Source: UBA10110 sp964354145 (GTDB lineage: Bacteria; Patescibacteriota; Kazan-3B-28; UBA10110). From it: 17,898 bases of DNA. The stretch covers positions 1 to 17,898 of the forward strand of contig CAYGXX010000012.1 of the NCBI GenBank assembly GCA_964354145.1. The letters are read 5' to 3'. The position numbers and the translations under genes are program-made. The notes beneath the pieces were generated by a model. That model was not told the DNA's origin, did no database searches, and was given only the letters and a program-made list of their open reading frames with translations. This document shows, in pieces, positions 4,462 to 11,342 of this stretch (position 1 is the first letter of the stretch; every line of letters begins with the position of its first letter).

Positions 4462-4506
4462 ATTCCCTGCCTGCCGGCAGGCAGGTATCCGTTAAACTAC
4501 AGGGAC
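4461..4506 (-). pseudogene. Second broken tRNA-like 5' half with the palindrome in its D-loop
   Basis: On the minus strand GTCCCTG TA GTTTAACGGATA is a standard tRNA acceptor and D-arm opening. The exact palindrome (4485-4466) stands between GGATA and GAATA, the point where an uninterrupted tRNA would read GGATAGAATA. No matching CAGGGAC acceptor 3' strand and no T-arm are found downstream, so the gene is broken. Confidence 0.55.
4466..4485. repeat. 20-bp GC-rich palindrome, copy 4
   Basis: An exact CCTGCCTGCCGGCAGGCAGG within the tRNA-like remnant 4461-4506. Confidence 0.9.
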
Positions 4507-4582
4507 ATAAAAAATCGAACTAGTCACATCATAGCTTAAGTTTACCACCCCTTAGAATGTTATAATTATCTTGTTCAGACTA

Positions 4583-4666
4583 TCAGATAACCCACGGCAA
4601 TAGCAAACTAAGCCCTAGCAAGACTAACAAAATTACCCAGATAAAACGATGCTTCCTCTTTGCCAT
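4583..4666 (-). CDS. Possible 27-residue single-span membrane micropeptide
   Basis: The frame MAKRKHRFIWVILLVLLG continues in hydrophobic residues to LLLPWVI and stops at 4583. The layout is a basic head of five charged or His residues and one transmembrane segment. GGGGTGA lies just before the ATG and could act as a ribosome binding site. Such a short frame can arise by chance in AT-rich sequence, and nothing else in the 430-bp gap before the PH-domain gene is coding. I do not recognise a family. Confidence 0.35.
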   Translation of the reverse strand: MAKRKHRFIWVILLVLLGLSLLLPWVI

Positions 4667-4672
4667 AGTTCA

Positions 4673-4772
4673 CCCCGTTAGAAATTTACGCATTATGGAA
4701 AATTATCTTCTATTCAAATCTAGTATCTCATAATATTATCGACCCTTATTATGCCTTACATTCCTAACGGGG
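4673..4772. repeat. 100-bp stretch bounded by CCCCGTTAG inverted repeats
   Basis: CCCCGTTAG (4673-4681) and CTAACGGGG (4764-4772) bound an AT-rich stretch without coding content. The ends match the outer part of the repeat enclosing tRNA-Arg, and the total length is nearly the same (100 versus 102 bp). The PH-domain gene starts 32 bp further on, so the right arm may also overlap its promoter region. Confidence 0.55.
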
Positions 4773-4804
4773 CAAGTATTATATCAAGATAACACCAATC
4801 CATT

Positions 4805-5362
4805 TTGAAGAAAGATTTTCCTACTCAAAAACCTGACGAGCAAGCTATTCTTATCCTGCGCAAGCATTGGTTTGTGTTAGCTTGGCCCTTTTTCAAGGGG
4901 GTCTTGTTTATTGTGATAGCAGCCTTTTTGCCAATAGTCGGCAAAATTGGCTACTACATTTTTAATTCCGCCCCACTCACTTTTCTTTATCTAGCCTGGA
5001 TCGTCTTTTGGGCGAGCTACATTTTGTATGAATATCTTAATTGGTACCGCGATAAATATATTATTTCAGATAAGCGAGTGATCAATATTGATCAAAAAAG
5101 CCTATTTAAGCGTCGCGTATCGGAGATCGAATTAGAGCGGATTCAAGATATCTCTCATGAGATTAATGGAGTGATGGCAACCAGTTTTAATTATGGGATT
5201 ATCGTCATCTCTTCCGGGAGTGGTGATAATATAGAATTGCGAGAGATCCCTCAGCCTGCTGCCGTGCAAGACATTATTTTTAAGCTGGTTAAAGAGGCCA
5301 CTAAAGAGCCTCCGGTCACTGTGGATGAATTAGTGGACTTTATCAAAAAACAAAGGATATGA
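4805..5362 (+). CDS. Bacterial PH-domain (bPH2/YdbS-like) membrane protein
   Basis: A 185-residue protein. A cytoplasmic N-terminus (QKPDEQAILILRKHW, 8-22) precedes two transmembrane segments (about 24-47 and 56-75, LTFLYLAWIVFWASYILYEY). The bacterial PH domain follows: DKYIISDKRVINIDQKSLFKRRVSEIELERIQDI, with the typical ITDKR-like and LFxRxxxEIxLxxIxDI motifs, then YGIIVISSGSGDNIELREIPQP. The role of the family is unclear; members are usually envelope-associated. The start is TTG, since no ATG precedes the conserved region. The stop overlaps the next start as ATGA, so the two genes are translationally coupled. Confidence 0.9.
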   Translation: MKKDFPTQKPDEQAILILRKHWFVLAWPFFKGVLFIVIAAFLPIVGKIGYYIFNSAPLTFLYLAWIVFWASYILYEYLNWYRDKYIISDKRVINIDQKSLFKRRVSEIELERIQDISHEINGVMATSFNYGIIVISSGSGDNIELREIPQPAAVQDIIFKLVKEATKEPPVTVDELVDFIKKQRI

Positions 5363-5955
5363 GTAATTTGCGCACTACTAAAATTGGTTTAGCCGCCCTA
5401 ACGATCATCTTTTTATTGCTCTATGGCTATTTCAGCACACTAGGCAAACCAAACAATCTTACTTTTAATCCCGTTAATCAAGGCTTTGCCGATGCCAAGA
5501 TTACTCTGGGCAATCTAGGTGGTTTCCATATTCTGAAAAACATTGATTACAGTGATGAGAAACAGTTTCATCGGCTCATTATTGAGACTGAGCTTAATCG
5601 TGCCACTGCTTCTCCTGAGGATATTTCTATACCCTATGTGGTGATTCAGGAGATCTCTAATACTACCGAGGAAACTGCTTTGCCAGGAGAGCCTCAGAAC
5701 CTTGAGCCAGAACCAGCCTATCAAATTAAGATTAAATTGAGTGATACTACAGTGGAAAATATCCCTCTTGATCGAGCACTGGCGATCTTCCCAGGGACTT
5801 CTAGTGAGCCAGACCAAGGCAGTGTAATTAAGGAAGTGCGGGTTGGTGAAACCTCGGATGAAGCCACTGAGATTTCTGTTTCCCTAGGTAAGAAAGTTCA
5901 ATTCCGAGCCGCTGCCGATAACTCTGGTGCGATTATCTTAGATATATTAAAATAG
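5359..5955 (+). CDS. Membrane-anchored extracytoplasmic protein of unknown function
   Basis: 198 residues. A basic start MSNLRTTK precedes one transmembrane anchor (about 9-27, IGLAALTIIFLLLYGYFS). The remainder is acidic, rich in Thr, Glu and Pro, and free of cysteine, as in an outward-facing domain. The stretch from about 120 to the end is beta-rich. It finishes with KKVQFRAAADNSGAIILDI, which recalls the last strands of AMIN-type domains (fRv..d..G.ivvDi), but the match is too short to assign. It begins inside the stop codon of the PH-domain gene, so the two products probably act together at the envelope. A tRNA-Asp gene follows on the same strand. Confidence 0.8.
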   Translation: MSNLRTTKIGLAALTIIFLLLYGYFSTLGKPNNLTFNPVNQGFADAKITLGNLGGFHILKNIDYSDEKQFHRLIIETELNRATASPEDISIPYVVIQEISNTTEETALPGEPQNLEPEPAYQIKIKLSDTTVENIPLDRALAIFPGTSSEPDQGSVIKEVRVGETSDEATEISVSLGKKVQFRAAADNSGAIILDILK

Positions 5956-6031
5956 CTCTGATAGCCAATTCCTTTTACTGGTGTTACATTGGCAATTGGA
6001 TAAATTGGTAATTGCGCCTTCAGGCGCTTAC

Positions 6032-6108
6032 GGGGGTGTAGCTCAGTTGGTTAGAGCGCTTGCCTGTCACGCAAGAGGTCGCGGGTTCGAGTCCCGTCGC
6101 TCCCGCCA
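6032..6108 (+). tRNA. tRNA-Asp (anticodon GTC)
   Basis: 77 nt. The acceptor is GGGGGTG/CGCTCCC with two G-T pairs, the D-arm GCTCAGTTGGTTAGAGC, and the anticodon stem CTTGC/GCAAG closes the loop CTGTCAC (anticodon GTC). The T-arm is GCGGG TTCGAGT CCCGT, the discriminator G, and the CCA is encoded. Its last 19 nt recur exactly at 6281-6299 and 6435-6453. Confidence 0.98.
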
Positions 6109-6299
6109 TTAAAAAATGGAGTTACTTTAGTGGCTCGATTTTTTAATTGTGTGAAACGGGGCTCGAACCATGGGAAAGGGGTCGGGAAAACGGGAGTTTT
6201 CCCGCGGTGGAAATACCAAAACCGCAAGGTGTTGGAGAGGAGCGAAGTAGCCTGAGCGACGACAGGTTCTAGCGAAGCGGAGTCCCGTCGCTCCCGCCA
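6109..6299 (+). mobile_element. tRNA-Asp-associated cassette A (191 bp, homologous to element S)
   Basis: It starts right after the tRNA CCA with a TTAAAAAAT/ATTTTTTAA inverted repeat (about 6109-6146). An inverted T-arm copy follows (ACGGGGCTCGAACC, one mismatch), then the hairpin CGGGAAAAC/GTTTTCCCG and a CCAAAACC-GCAA-GGTGTTGG hairpin. GAGGAGCGAAGTAGCCTGAG and ACAGGTTC come next. It ends in an exact 19-nt copy of the tRNA-Asp 3' end (6281-6299) stopping at CCA. The core aligns along its length with element S behind tRNA-Ser, while the flanks match tRNA-Asp. No coding frame is supported. Confidence 0.75.
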
Positions 6300-6338
6300 C
6301 AAACAAAGATTACCCCGATAGGGGTGATGTTTGTTTTT
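6300..6338 (+). terminator. Terminator-like hairpin inside cassette B
   Basis: CAAACA and ATTACCCC (up to 6316) pair with GGGGTGAT and TGTTTG (from 6321), giving a stem with a GATA loop, followed by TTTTT. It is a plausible intrinsic end point for the transcript of tRNA-Asp plus cassette A. Confidence 0.6.
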
Positions 6339-6453
6339 GGATGAATTACGGGGCGAGAAGCAAGGTCCGCCAAAGTGACATCTATATCCCAAGAGGCAAA
6401 TGACCTACTTGGGATGAGATCGAACGTCGGCGGAAGTCCCGTCGCTCCCGCCA
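6300..6453 (+). mobile_element. tRNA-Asp-associated cassette B (154 bp, different core)
   Basis: It is stacked directly behind cassette A and also ends in the exact 19-nt tRNA-Asp 3' end (6435-6453). Its inside differs from A and S. A terminator-like hairpin opens it (6300-6338). A long multi-step stem abuts the tRNA-end copy: TCCGCC (6366) with GGCGGA (6429), GACATCT (6377) with AGAT and GTC (6417-6428), and ATCCCAAG (6386) with CTTGGGAT (6408). No coding frame is supported. After the final CCA comes C, as after the copies ending A and S. Confidence 0.65.
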
Positions 6454-6533
6454 CTCTTCGCCCACAATTGATTTCTGCTTATAAACAACTTATACTCAAG
6501 GTGGTTTTATTATTTATTAATTGGGGAGGTGGA

Positions 6534-6797
6534 ATGAAACTTAACCCACATAATACAGGTATGAGCCTGGGAAGTTTTGCGTTGCTCATTCATTGTGTTT
6601 GGATATTGATGGTAGGAGCCGGCTGGGCGAAGGGGTTCGCGGATTGGCTATTATCACTGCATATGCTGAACATCACCTTGAAAATGACGATGTTCTCCTG
6701 GGGAACAGCCGTTATGCTACTGATTGTGACTTTCATTATCGGCTATCTCTTCGGCTGGGTCTTCGCCTCTCTCTGGAATTATTTCCACCGCAAGTAA
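6534..6797 (+). CDS. Small two-span membrane protein (DUF5676-like)
   Basis: 87 residues. A start MKLNPHNTGMSLGSFALLIH leads into a first transmembrane segment ending near WAKGFADWLLSLHM. A second segment, AVMLLIVTFIIGYLFGWVFASLWNYF, follows and the end is basic (HRK). The MKLN..G..LG..A.. opening, the W..LLSLHM centre and the GY.FGWVFA.LWN ending recall a family of small bacterial membrane proteins of unknown function (I believe DUF5676). The start at 6534 is set by GGGGAGGTGG immediately upstream. A longer frame reaching back to 6375 would run through the tRNA-derived repeat and is not credible. A hairpin ends the unit at 6819-6847. Confidence 0.82.
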   Translation: MKLNPHNTGMSLGSFALLIHCVWILMVGAGWAKGFADWLLSLHMLNITLKMTMFSWGTAVMLLIVTFIIGYLFGWVFASLWNYFHRK

Positions 6798-6818
6798 CCC
6801 CCTCAAGTCTAATCCCAC

Positions 6819-6862
6819 TCAAGGCCAGAAATTCTCTCTGGCCTTGAATTTCTGACTGTTTT
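6819..6862 (+). terminator. Probable intrinsic terminator
   Basis: TCAAGGCCAGA (6819-6829) pairs perfectly with TCTGGCCTTGA (6837-6847) around a 7-nt loop. The T-tract is interrupted (ATTTCTGACTGTTTT), so efficiency is uncertain. Confidence 0.6.
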
Positions 6863-6976
6863 CAGGTATAAAAATGAGGGGCGCATAGGAGAATACAGGT
6901 GGTTACAAGCTTTTTTATAAGTTGAACAATTAAGATATAAAAAATCAATAGCATAGAACATCTCAATAACTAACCG

Positions 6977-8179
6977 ATGCAAGAAACAAGTATTAAGTCA
7001 AAAAGGCGAAAAAAACTCTATATCGCTACCTTGGATCCTTATAACAAAGGCGGGGTTCTTGCAATGATGTCCTTTGTTTATAGTAAGGCGATTGAGTCAG
7101 GATTTGTGCCTTGTTTAATTTATAATCTTGTCGTAAGTTTGCGTAAAGATCTTGGCCGAAGCTATGTCTCTGAAAAAGTGTTTAGGGAGGATTTTAATAA
7201 TATGCGAGGAATCGCAATTAAAAGAAGGTTGCCGGTATTTGAGTTTTTAAACTACCTTTTGAATTTGTGTTCATGGAAAAAAGCAATCAGCGATGGAGAT
7301 ATTTTTTTTGCGGCTAGCGGAGGTAATCACTGCGCTTTGCCATTCGCGCTTCTTAACAAAAAATTTTCTTTATGGGTAGCCACTCCGTTTTACGAAGACA
7401 GAATAGACAGGATCAAAAAAGAATCATTTTTTAGAAAACTGAGAGATTTTTTATCTTTACCCATTTTGTTATGTTTTGAGTATCTCATCTTTAAAAAAGC
7501 TACCAGAATCCTGGCATTAAGTATTTATACCCGGAATAAAATTATTGAAAAATATAAAATCAATCCTTCAAAAATAGATGTCGTTCCTTATCCCATTGAT
7601 ATCAATAAATTTTATCCCCTCGACTACTCTCAAAGAAAGAATAATTATCTGCTTTTTACGGGCAGACTTAATGACGAACGGAAGAATATTCCTCTTTTAT
7701 TAACATCTTTTTCTAAAGCAAGAGACAAATATCCGGATCTAAAATTAATATTAATCGGCGAGAAGCCTAATAAGAAATTAGTAAGCTTAATTAATGAATT
7801 AAAAATCAGCAATCCAGTTAAAATTTTAGGACGGCTCTCCCAAATGGAAGAATTAGTGCCTTATTATCAGAATGCTTCTCTGTTTGTTGTGCCTTCATTC
7901 CAGGAAGGTCTTTGCATTTCAGCTTTAGAGGCCTTGGCTTGCGGAATACCGGTAATTTCTACTAGGTGCGGAGGGACAGAAGATTTTATAAGAGACGGGG
8001 GCAACGGATTTTTAGTTAAGAATAACGACCCCGAAGAATTATCGAGAAAAATAATTGAATTTTTAGGTCTTGCTGACGATAGAAAAAGAGAGTTTAGTAA
8101 CAATGCCAGAGATTATATATTAAGCAATTATTCCCCGGAAAACATATGGCAAAAACTTGTAGAATGTTTTAATTTTTAA
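6977..8179 (+). CDS. Glycosyltransferase family 4 (GT-B fold)
   Basis: A 400-residue GT-B enzyme. The N-terminal acceptor domain has the loop YIATLDPYNKGGVLAMM (15-31). The C-terminal Glyco_transf_4/1 domain contains LLFTGRLNDERKNIPLLL (about 225-242). The nucleotide-sugar site is EGLCISALEALACGIPVI (about 310-327), with the E-x7-E pair, followed by STRCGGTEDFI. It should be a cytoplasmic enzyme that adds a sugar to a growing lipid-linked oligosaccharide. A hydrophobic patch (SLPILLCFEYLIF) could touch the membrane. It opens an AT-rich run of four genes with gaps of at most 9 bp. No ribosome binding site is seen at the ATG. Sugar and linkage cannot be read from sequence. Confidence 0.92.
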   Translation: MQETSIKSKRRKKLYIATLDPYNKGGVLAMMSFVYSKAIESGFVPCLIYNLVVSLRKDLGRSYVSEKVFREDFNNMRGIAIKRRLPVFEFLNYLLNLCSWKKAISDGDIFFAASGGNHCALPFALLNKKFSLWVATPFYEDRIDRIKKESFFRKLRDFLSLPILLCFEYLIFKKATRILALSIYTRNKIIEKYKINPSKIDVVPYPIDINKFYPLDYSQRKNNYLLFTGRLNDERKNIPLLLTSFSKARDKYPDLKLILIGEKPNKKLVSLINELKISNPVKILGRLSQMEELVPYYQNASLFVVPSFQEGLCISALEALACGIPVISTRCGGTEDFIRDGGNGFLVKNNDPEELSRKIIEFLGLADDRKREFSNNARDYILSNYSPENIWQKLVECFNF

Positions 8180-8188
8180 TTTATTTAG

Positions 8189-8923
8189 ATGAACTACCGC
8201 GATAAATTTTACTCAAAATATATTTCTACTCACACCTCCCATTTTTCTGGTGAGGTAAATCTAGACCAGATTAAAAAACAATTTCCAGCCTGGCGGGGAT
8301 ATTTCAGTAGATTTTTACCAAAAGATAAAAACATAAAAATCATTGATTTAGGATGTGGCACTGGCGGATTTGTTTATTGGCTTCAGCAAATCGGCTATCA
8401 AAATTCCGAGGGCATAGATGTAAGTCCCGAACAAATTGAAGCGACAAAAAAATTAGGAATAAAAAATATTCGTCAGGCTAACCTTAAAGAATTTTTAAGA
8501 GATAAGCGTAATTTTTACGATGTCATCTTTATGAACAGCGTCATTGAACATTTCACCAAGGAAGAGATTCTTGATGTTCTGGACATCATATATCAGTCCC
8601 TGAAAACCGGCGGGGTTTTTGTGGCTCAAACTCCAAATGCCGAAAGTCCATTCAGCGGTCGGTTTCGGTACGGCGATTTTACTCATGAGATAAGCTTTAC
8701 CAAAGGAAGCATTCGCCAAGTGCTGGAGGTTGCTGGTTTTAAGAATATCGGAGTCTTTACGACCGGGCTGGTTGTCCATGGTTTTAAATCATTTATTCGC
8801 GCTGTTTTATGGAAAGGGATTGAAATTATTTTGCATCTTTGTCTTTTAGTTGAGACCGGATTGTTTGGAGGAATTTTTACCCAAAGTTTTATTGCCACAG
8901 CAGAAAAGACAGATAATCAATGA
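8189..8923 (+). CDS. SAM-dependent class I methyltransferase
   Basis: 244 residues. KIIDLGCGTGGFVYWL (50-65) is the SAM-binding motif I with the GxGxG turn. EGIDVSPEQIEATK follows as motif II with the acidic residue that contacts the ribose. FYDVIFMNSVIEHFTKEEIL is the motif IV region. GGVFVAQTPNAESPFSGRFRYGDFTHEISFT is typical of the Methyltransf_23-like enzymes of polysaccharide loci. The C-terminal part has a hydrophobic stretch (about 208-230). It probably methylates a sugar or chain end. It lies 9 bp after the GT4 gene, and its stop overlaps the next start in ATGA. Confidence 0.9.
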   Translation: MNYRDKFYSKYISTHTSHFSGEVNLDQIKKQFPAWRGYFSRFLPKDKNIKIIDLGCGTGGFVYWLQQIGYQNSEGIDVSPEQIEATKKLGIKNIRQANLKEFLRDKRNFYDVIFMNSVIEHFTKEEILDVLDIIYQSLKTGGVFVAQTPNAESPFSGRFRYGDFTHEISFTKGSIRQVLEVAGFKNIGVFTTGLVVHGFKSFIRAVLWKGIEIILHLCLLVETGLFGGIFTQSFIATAEKTDNQ

Positions 8924-9954
8924 AGATTTTATTTGTCGGCTACTTAAATGAATATGAAAGGAGTTTTCTAAGATACCGAACCTTGCTTGATTTAGGGCAT
9001 CAGGTTGACGGGATATCAATGACCCCATTAGAATGGCTGCCCTTTGAGCCTCGCTATTCTCTCTGGGCGCGGCTGGGCTGGAAAATAAAATTCCCTCTGG
9101 ATATTACGTCAGCAAATCGCCAGTTAAAAGAGAAGATTCTAAAAAACGATTACCGGATCATCTGGATTGAAAAGGGCTTGACCGTCAAGCCCAGCACCTT
9201 AAAAGCAGTCAAAAAACTCCTGCCTGAGACAAAATTGGTTTCCTGTTCGGAAGATGATATGTTCGCTTTTCATAACCAATCGTTTTATTATCTTTGGGGT
9301 CTGCGTTATTACGATATGGTTTTCACCACCAAGATTTATAATCTGAATGAATTAAAACAGCTGGGCGCTTCAAAAACCGCTCTGGTGCTGGATTCTTATG
9401 ACAGCAGTTTTCATCAGCCCCTAAGCTTAAACGAGGAAGATAAAAAACGCTTCGGTGCTGAAATTAGTTTTGTCGGCGGCTTTGAGAACGACCGGGCAAA
9501 CCAGATGCTATATTTGGCTGAAAATGGCATGCCGGTGACAGTTTGGGGCCCGGGCTGGGGAAAGTGGCTGAATAAACATCCCAATTTAATCATTAAAAAC
9601 CAAACTCTCTACGGCCAAGATTATATCAAAGCCATCAATGCCGCTAAAATTAATTTATGTTTTTTAAGAAAGATTAACCGGGACGAGGTGACCTCCCGAA
9701 GCGTGGAAATTCCGGCCTGCCGCGGTTTTATGCTCGCCGAAAGAACCAAAAGACACTTAGAATTCTTTAAAGAAGGGAAGGAAGCGATTTTTTTCGGCTC
9801 GCCAAAGGAACTTCTTTTTCTGGTAAGAAAATATTTAAGCGCTGATGCAGAAAGAGAAAAAATTGCTGCCGCCGGTCAGGAGCGCTGTCAAAATAGCGGC
9901 TATGATATGAAAACTCAATTGACCAAAATGCTTGAAATAGTTAATTCTCTCTAA
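8920..9954 (+). CDS. Glycosyltransferase, CgeB-like (Glyco_trans_1_2 C-terminal domain)
   Basis: 344 residues. MKILFVGYLNEYERSFLRYRTL starts a GT-B N-terminal domain. The middle has a CgeB-like segment (SCSEDDMFAFHNQSFYYLWG and YDMVFTTKIYN). The C-terminal domain EISFVGGFENDR ... VWGPGW ... INLCFLR ... TSRSVEIPACRGFMLAER (about 256-273) ... EGKEAIFF is the Glyco_trans_1_2 pattern also found in CgeB spore-coat proteins. The likely role is transfer of a sugar during assembly of a surface glycan. Its start is coupled to the methyltransferase stop (ATGA). Confidence 0.88.
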   Translation: MKILFVGYLNEYERSFLRYRTLLDLGHQVDGISMTPLEWLPFEPRYSLWARLGWKIKFPLDITSANRQLKEKILKNDYRIIWIEKGLTVKPSTLKAVKKLLPETKLVSCSEDDMFAFHNQSFYYLWGLRYYDMVFTTKIYNLNELKQLGASKTALVLDSYDSSFHQPLSLNEEDKKRFGAEISFVGGFENDRANQMLYLAENGMPVTVWGPGWGKWLNKHPNLIIKNQTLYGQDYIKAINAAKINLCFLRKINRDEVTSRSVEIPACRGFMLAERTKRHLEFFKEGKEAIFFGSPKELLFLVRKYLSADAEREKIAAAGQERCQNSGYDMKTQLTKMLEIVNSL

Positions 9955-9955
9955 G

Positions 9956-11248
9956 ATGATTATGAAAATTTCATTTAACAATCTGAAAGCGAGAATAAAA
10001 AAATTTGATTTGTTTAGTCTGGGGAGTTCGGCGGTTCTTTATTATTTGCTGATTTTTTATCTGGCGCCAATTTTTATATTTTTAGGGGTTTCATTTGAAT
10101 TCCTGCCAGCCGATTATCAAATCAATTATCGAGCGATGGTTTATCTAACCATCGGCCTGGTTTTTATGGTCCTGGGTTATCTGACTCCTTGGTCAGTTAA
10201 AATCGCCCAAAAAATACCTAATTTTTTCAAACAGGATTGGGATTTCGCCAAGGCGCCCTGGGTTTTACTGGTGGTCTTTTTGGGTGGTTTGGCGGTAAAA
10301 ATCATTAACATCTGGGATGGTGGCTACTCTCATGTCACCCAGAATCCGGCTTTTGTCGCCAGCTCTTTCTACAGCTTAATCGGTCTTTTGAACTGGCTCG
10401 GTTATCTAGCGTTAGTAATTTCTTTTATCGGCTATTTTCACTTAAAAAAAATAGGGGACCAACGATATATTTGTTGGCGATGGCTGGCTTATGGCATTTT
10501 TGCCTTTGAAATATTGTATGGTTTGCCGACTTGCAGCAAGCTTTTAGTGATTGTCCCAATAGTCCTTTACCTTATTGTCCGTTCCTACTTAGTTAAAATA
10601 GAGTATCGGCAAATTATTCTTTGGCTGATTATAATTATTTTATTTCTCTTTCCGTTTGGAAGGTTTTGCCGGGCGCCGGTAGCTCTTCAAAAATATTTAA
10701 CGGTTTCGGATTCAGGTATTAAAGTTTCAAATCTGGATAGTTTAGTGAGTGGCAGTTTTTTGAAGCGAATCGATCAATCCACTATTTTTTCAAAAATAGT
10801 GGAAAGTAAGGAACCGTTTTCGTTTTGGCGCGGCAAGTCGCTGGTAAATTTTTTTGTCACTCTAGGCCCGCCCAGATTTATCTGGAAAGACAAGCCGTTA
10901 AGCATCAACGCTTACGGCAATGAATTCGGCCATCGGCTAGGAGTTGTGGTCCCAGACGACTTTCAAACCAGTATCGGGCCAACAATGGTTGGCGATTGGT
11001 ATCTTAATTTTGGGATTTTAGGAATTATTTTGGGAATGTTTTTGATGGGAATTGTATTTAGAATAATTTATGAGTATTTTATAAAAGAAACTAAAGCCTC
11101 GCTTTCCGGCGTTTTATTTTATAGCATTATCTGGATTCAAGTTATCTGGGGAATGGAGGATTGGGTTTCTTCAGTTTATGCTGGGCTGATAAAACTATTT
11201 GTAATTATGTTGATAGTTCATTTCTTTTTAATAAAAAGAAGATCATAA
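9956..11248 (+). CDS. O-antigen/oligosaccharide repeat-unit polymerase, Wzy-like
   Basis: 430 residues, with about ten to twelve hydrophobic spans from position 22 to the end. A larger hydrophilic loop lies near residues 230-330 and includes ITLGPPRFIWKDKPLSINAYGNEFG-type sequence (TLGPPRFIWKDKPLSIN). That topology and the PRxxWxxKP element match repeat-unit polymerases of Wzx/Wzy systems (oligosaccharide repeat unit polymerase group), which join exported repeats on the outer face of the membrane. Overall sequence conservation in this group is low, so the call rests on topology, this motif and the neighbouring flippase. Two ATG codons (9956 and 9962) are possible starts and neither has a ribosome binding site. 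It is the last gene of the AT-rich block; a 94-bp gap follows. Confidence 0.8.
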   Translation: MIMKISFNNLKARIKKFDLFSLGSSAVLYYLLIFYLAPIFIFLGVSFEFLPADYQINYRAMVYLTIGLVFMVLGYLTPWSVKIAQKIPNFFKQDWDFAKAPWVLLVVFLGGLAVKIINIWDGGYSHVTQNPAFVASSFYSLIGLLNWLGYLALVISFIGYFHLKKIGDQRYICWRWLAYGIFAFEILYGLPTCSKLLVIVPIVLYLIVRSYLVKIEYRQIILWLIIIILFLFPFGRFCRAPVALQKYLTVSDSGIKVSNLDSLVSGSFLKRIDQSTIFSKIVESKEPFSFWRGKSLVNFFVTLGPPRFIWKDKPLSINAYGNEFGHRLGVVVPDDFQTSIGPTMVGDWYLNFGILGIILGMFLMGIVFRIIYEYFIKETKASLSGVLFYSIIWIQVIWGMEDWVSSVYAGLIKLFVIMLIVHFFLIKRRS

Positions 11249-11342
11249 AAAATCGACCAATGCGATGCGAACGACTAGACGATAGCTGCACCGTTAATAA
11301 ATGATTATGATTTAGGAGTTAGGTTAATCTATCCGATAAAAT

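Noticed and set aside
4394..4506. A tRNA gene interrupted by an intron-like insertion
   Set aside because: After the D-arm no anticodon arm, T-arm or matching acceptor 3' strand could be found, and the inserts lack group I or II intron features; a broken remnant is simpler.
6109..6299. A group I intron or a known riboswitch
   Set aside because: Too short, no recognisable P/Q/R/S core or ligand-binding signature, and it lies after the complete tRNA rather than inside it.
6051..6392. Minus-strand frame with a C-terminal GGSDGTRTRDLLRDRQAL
   Set aside because: This is the antisense of tRNA-Asp and its 3'-end copies. The phrase is a well-known false translation of tRNA genes and there is no ribosome binding site.
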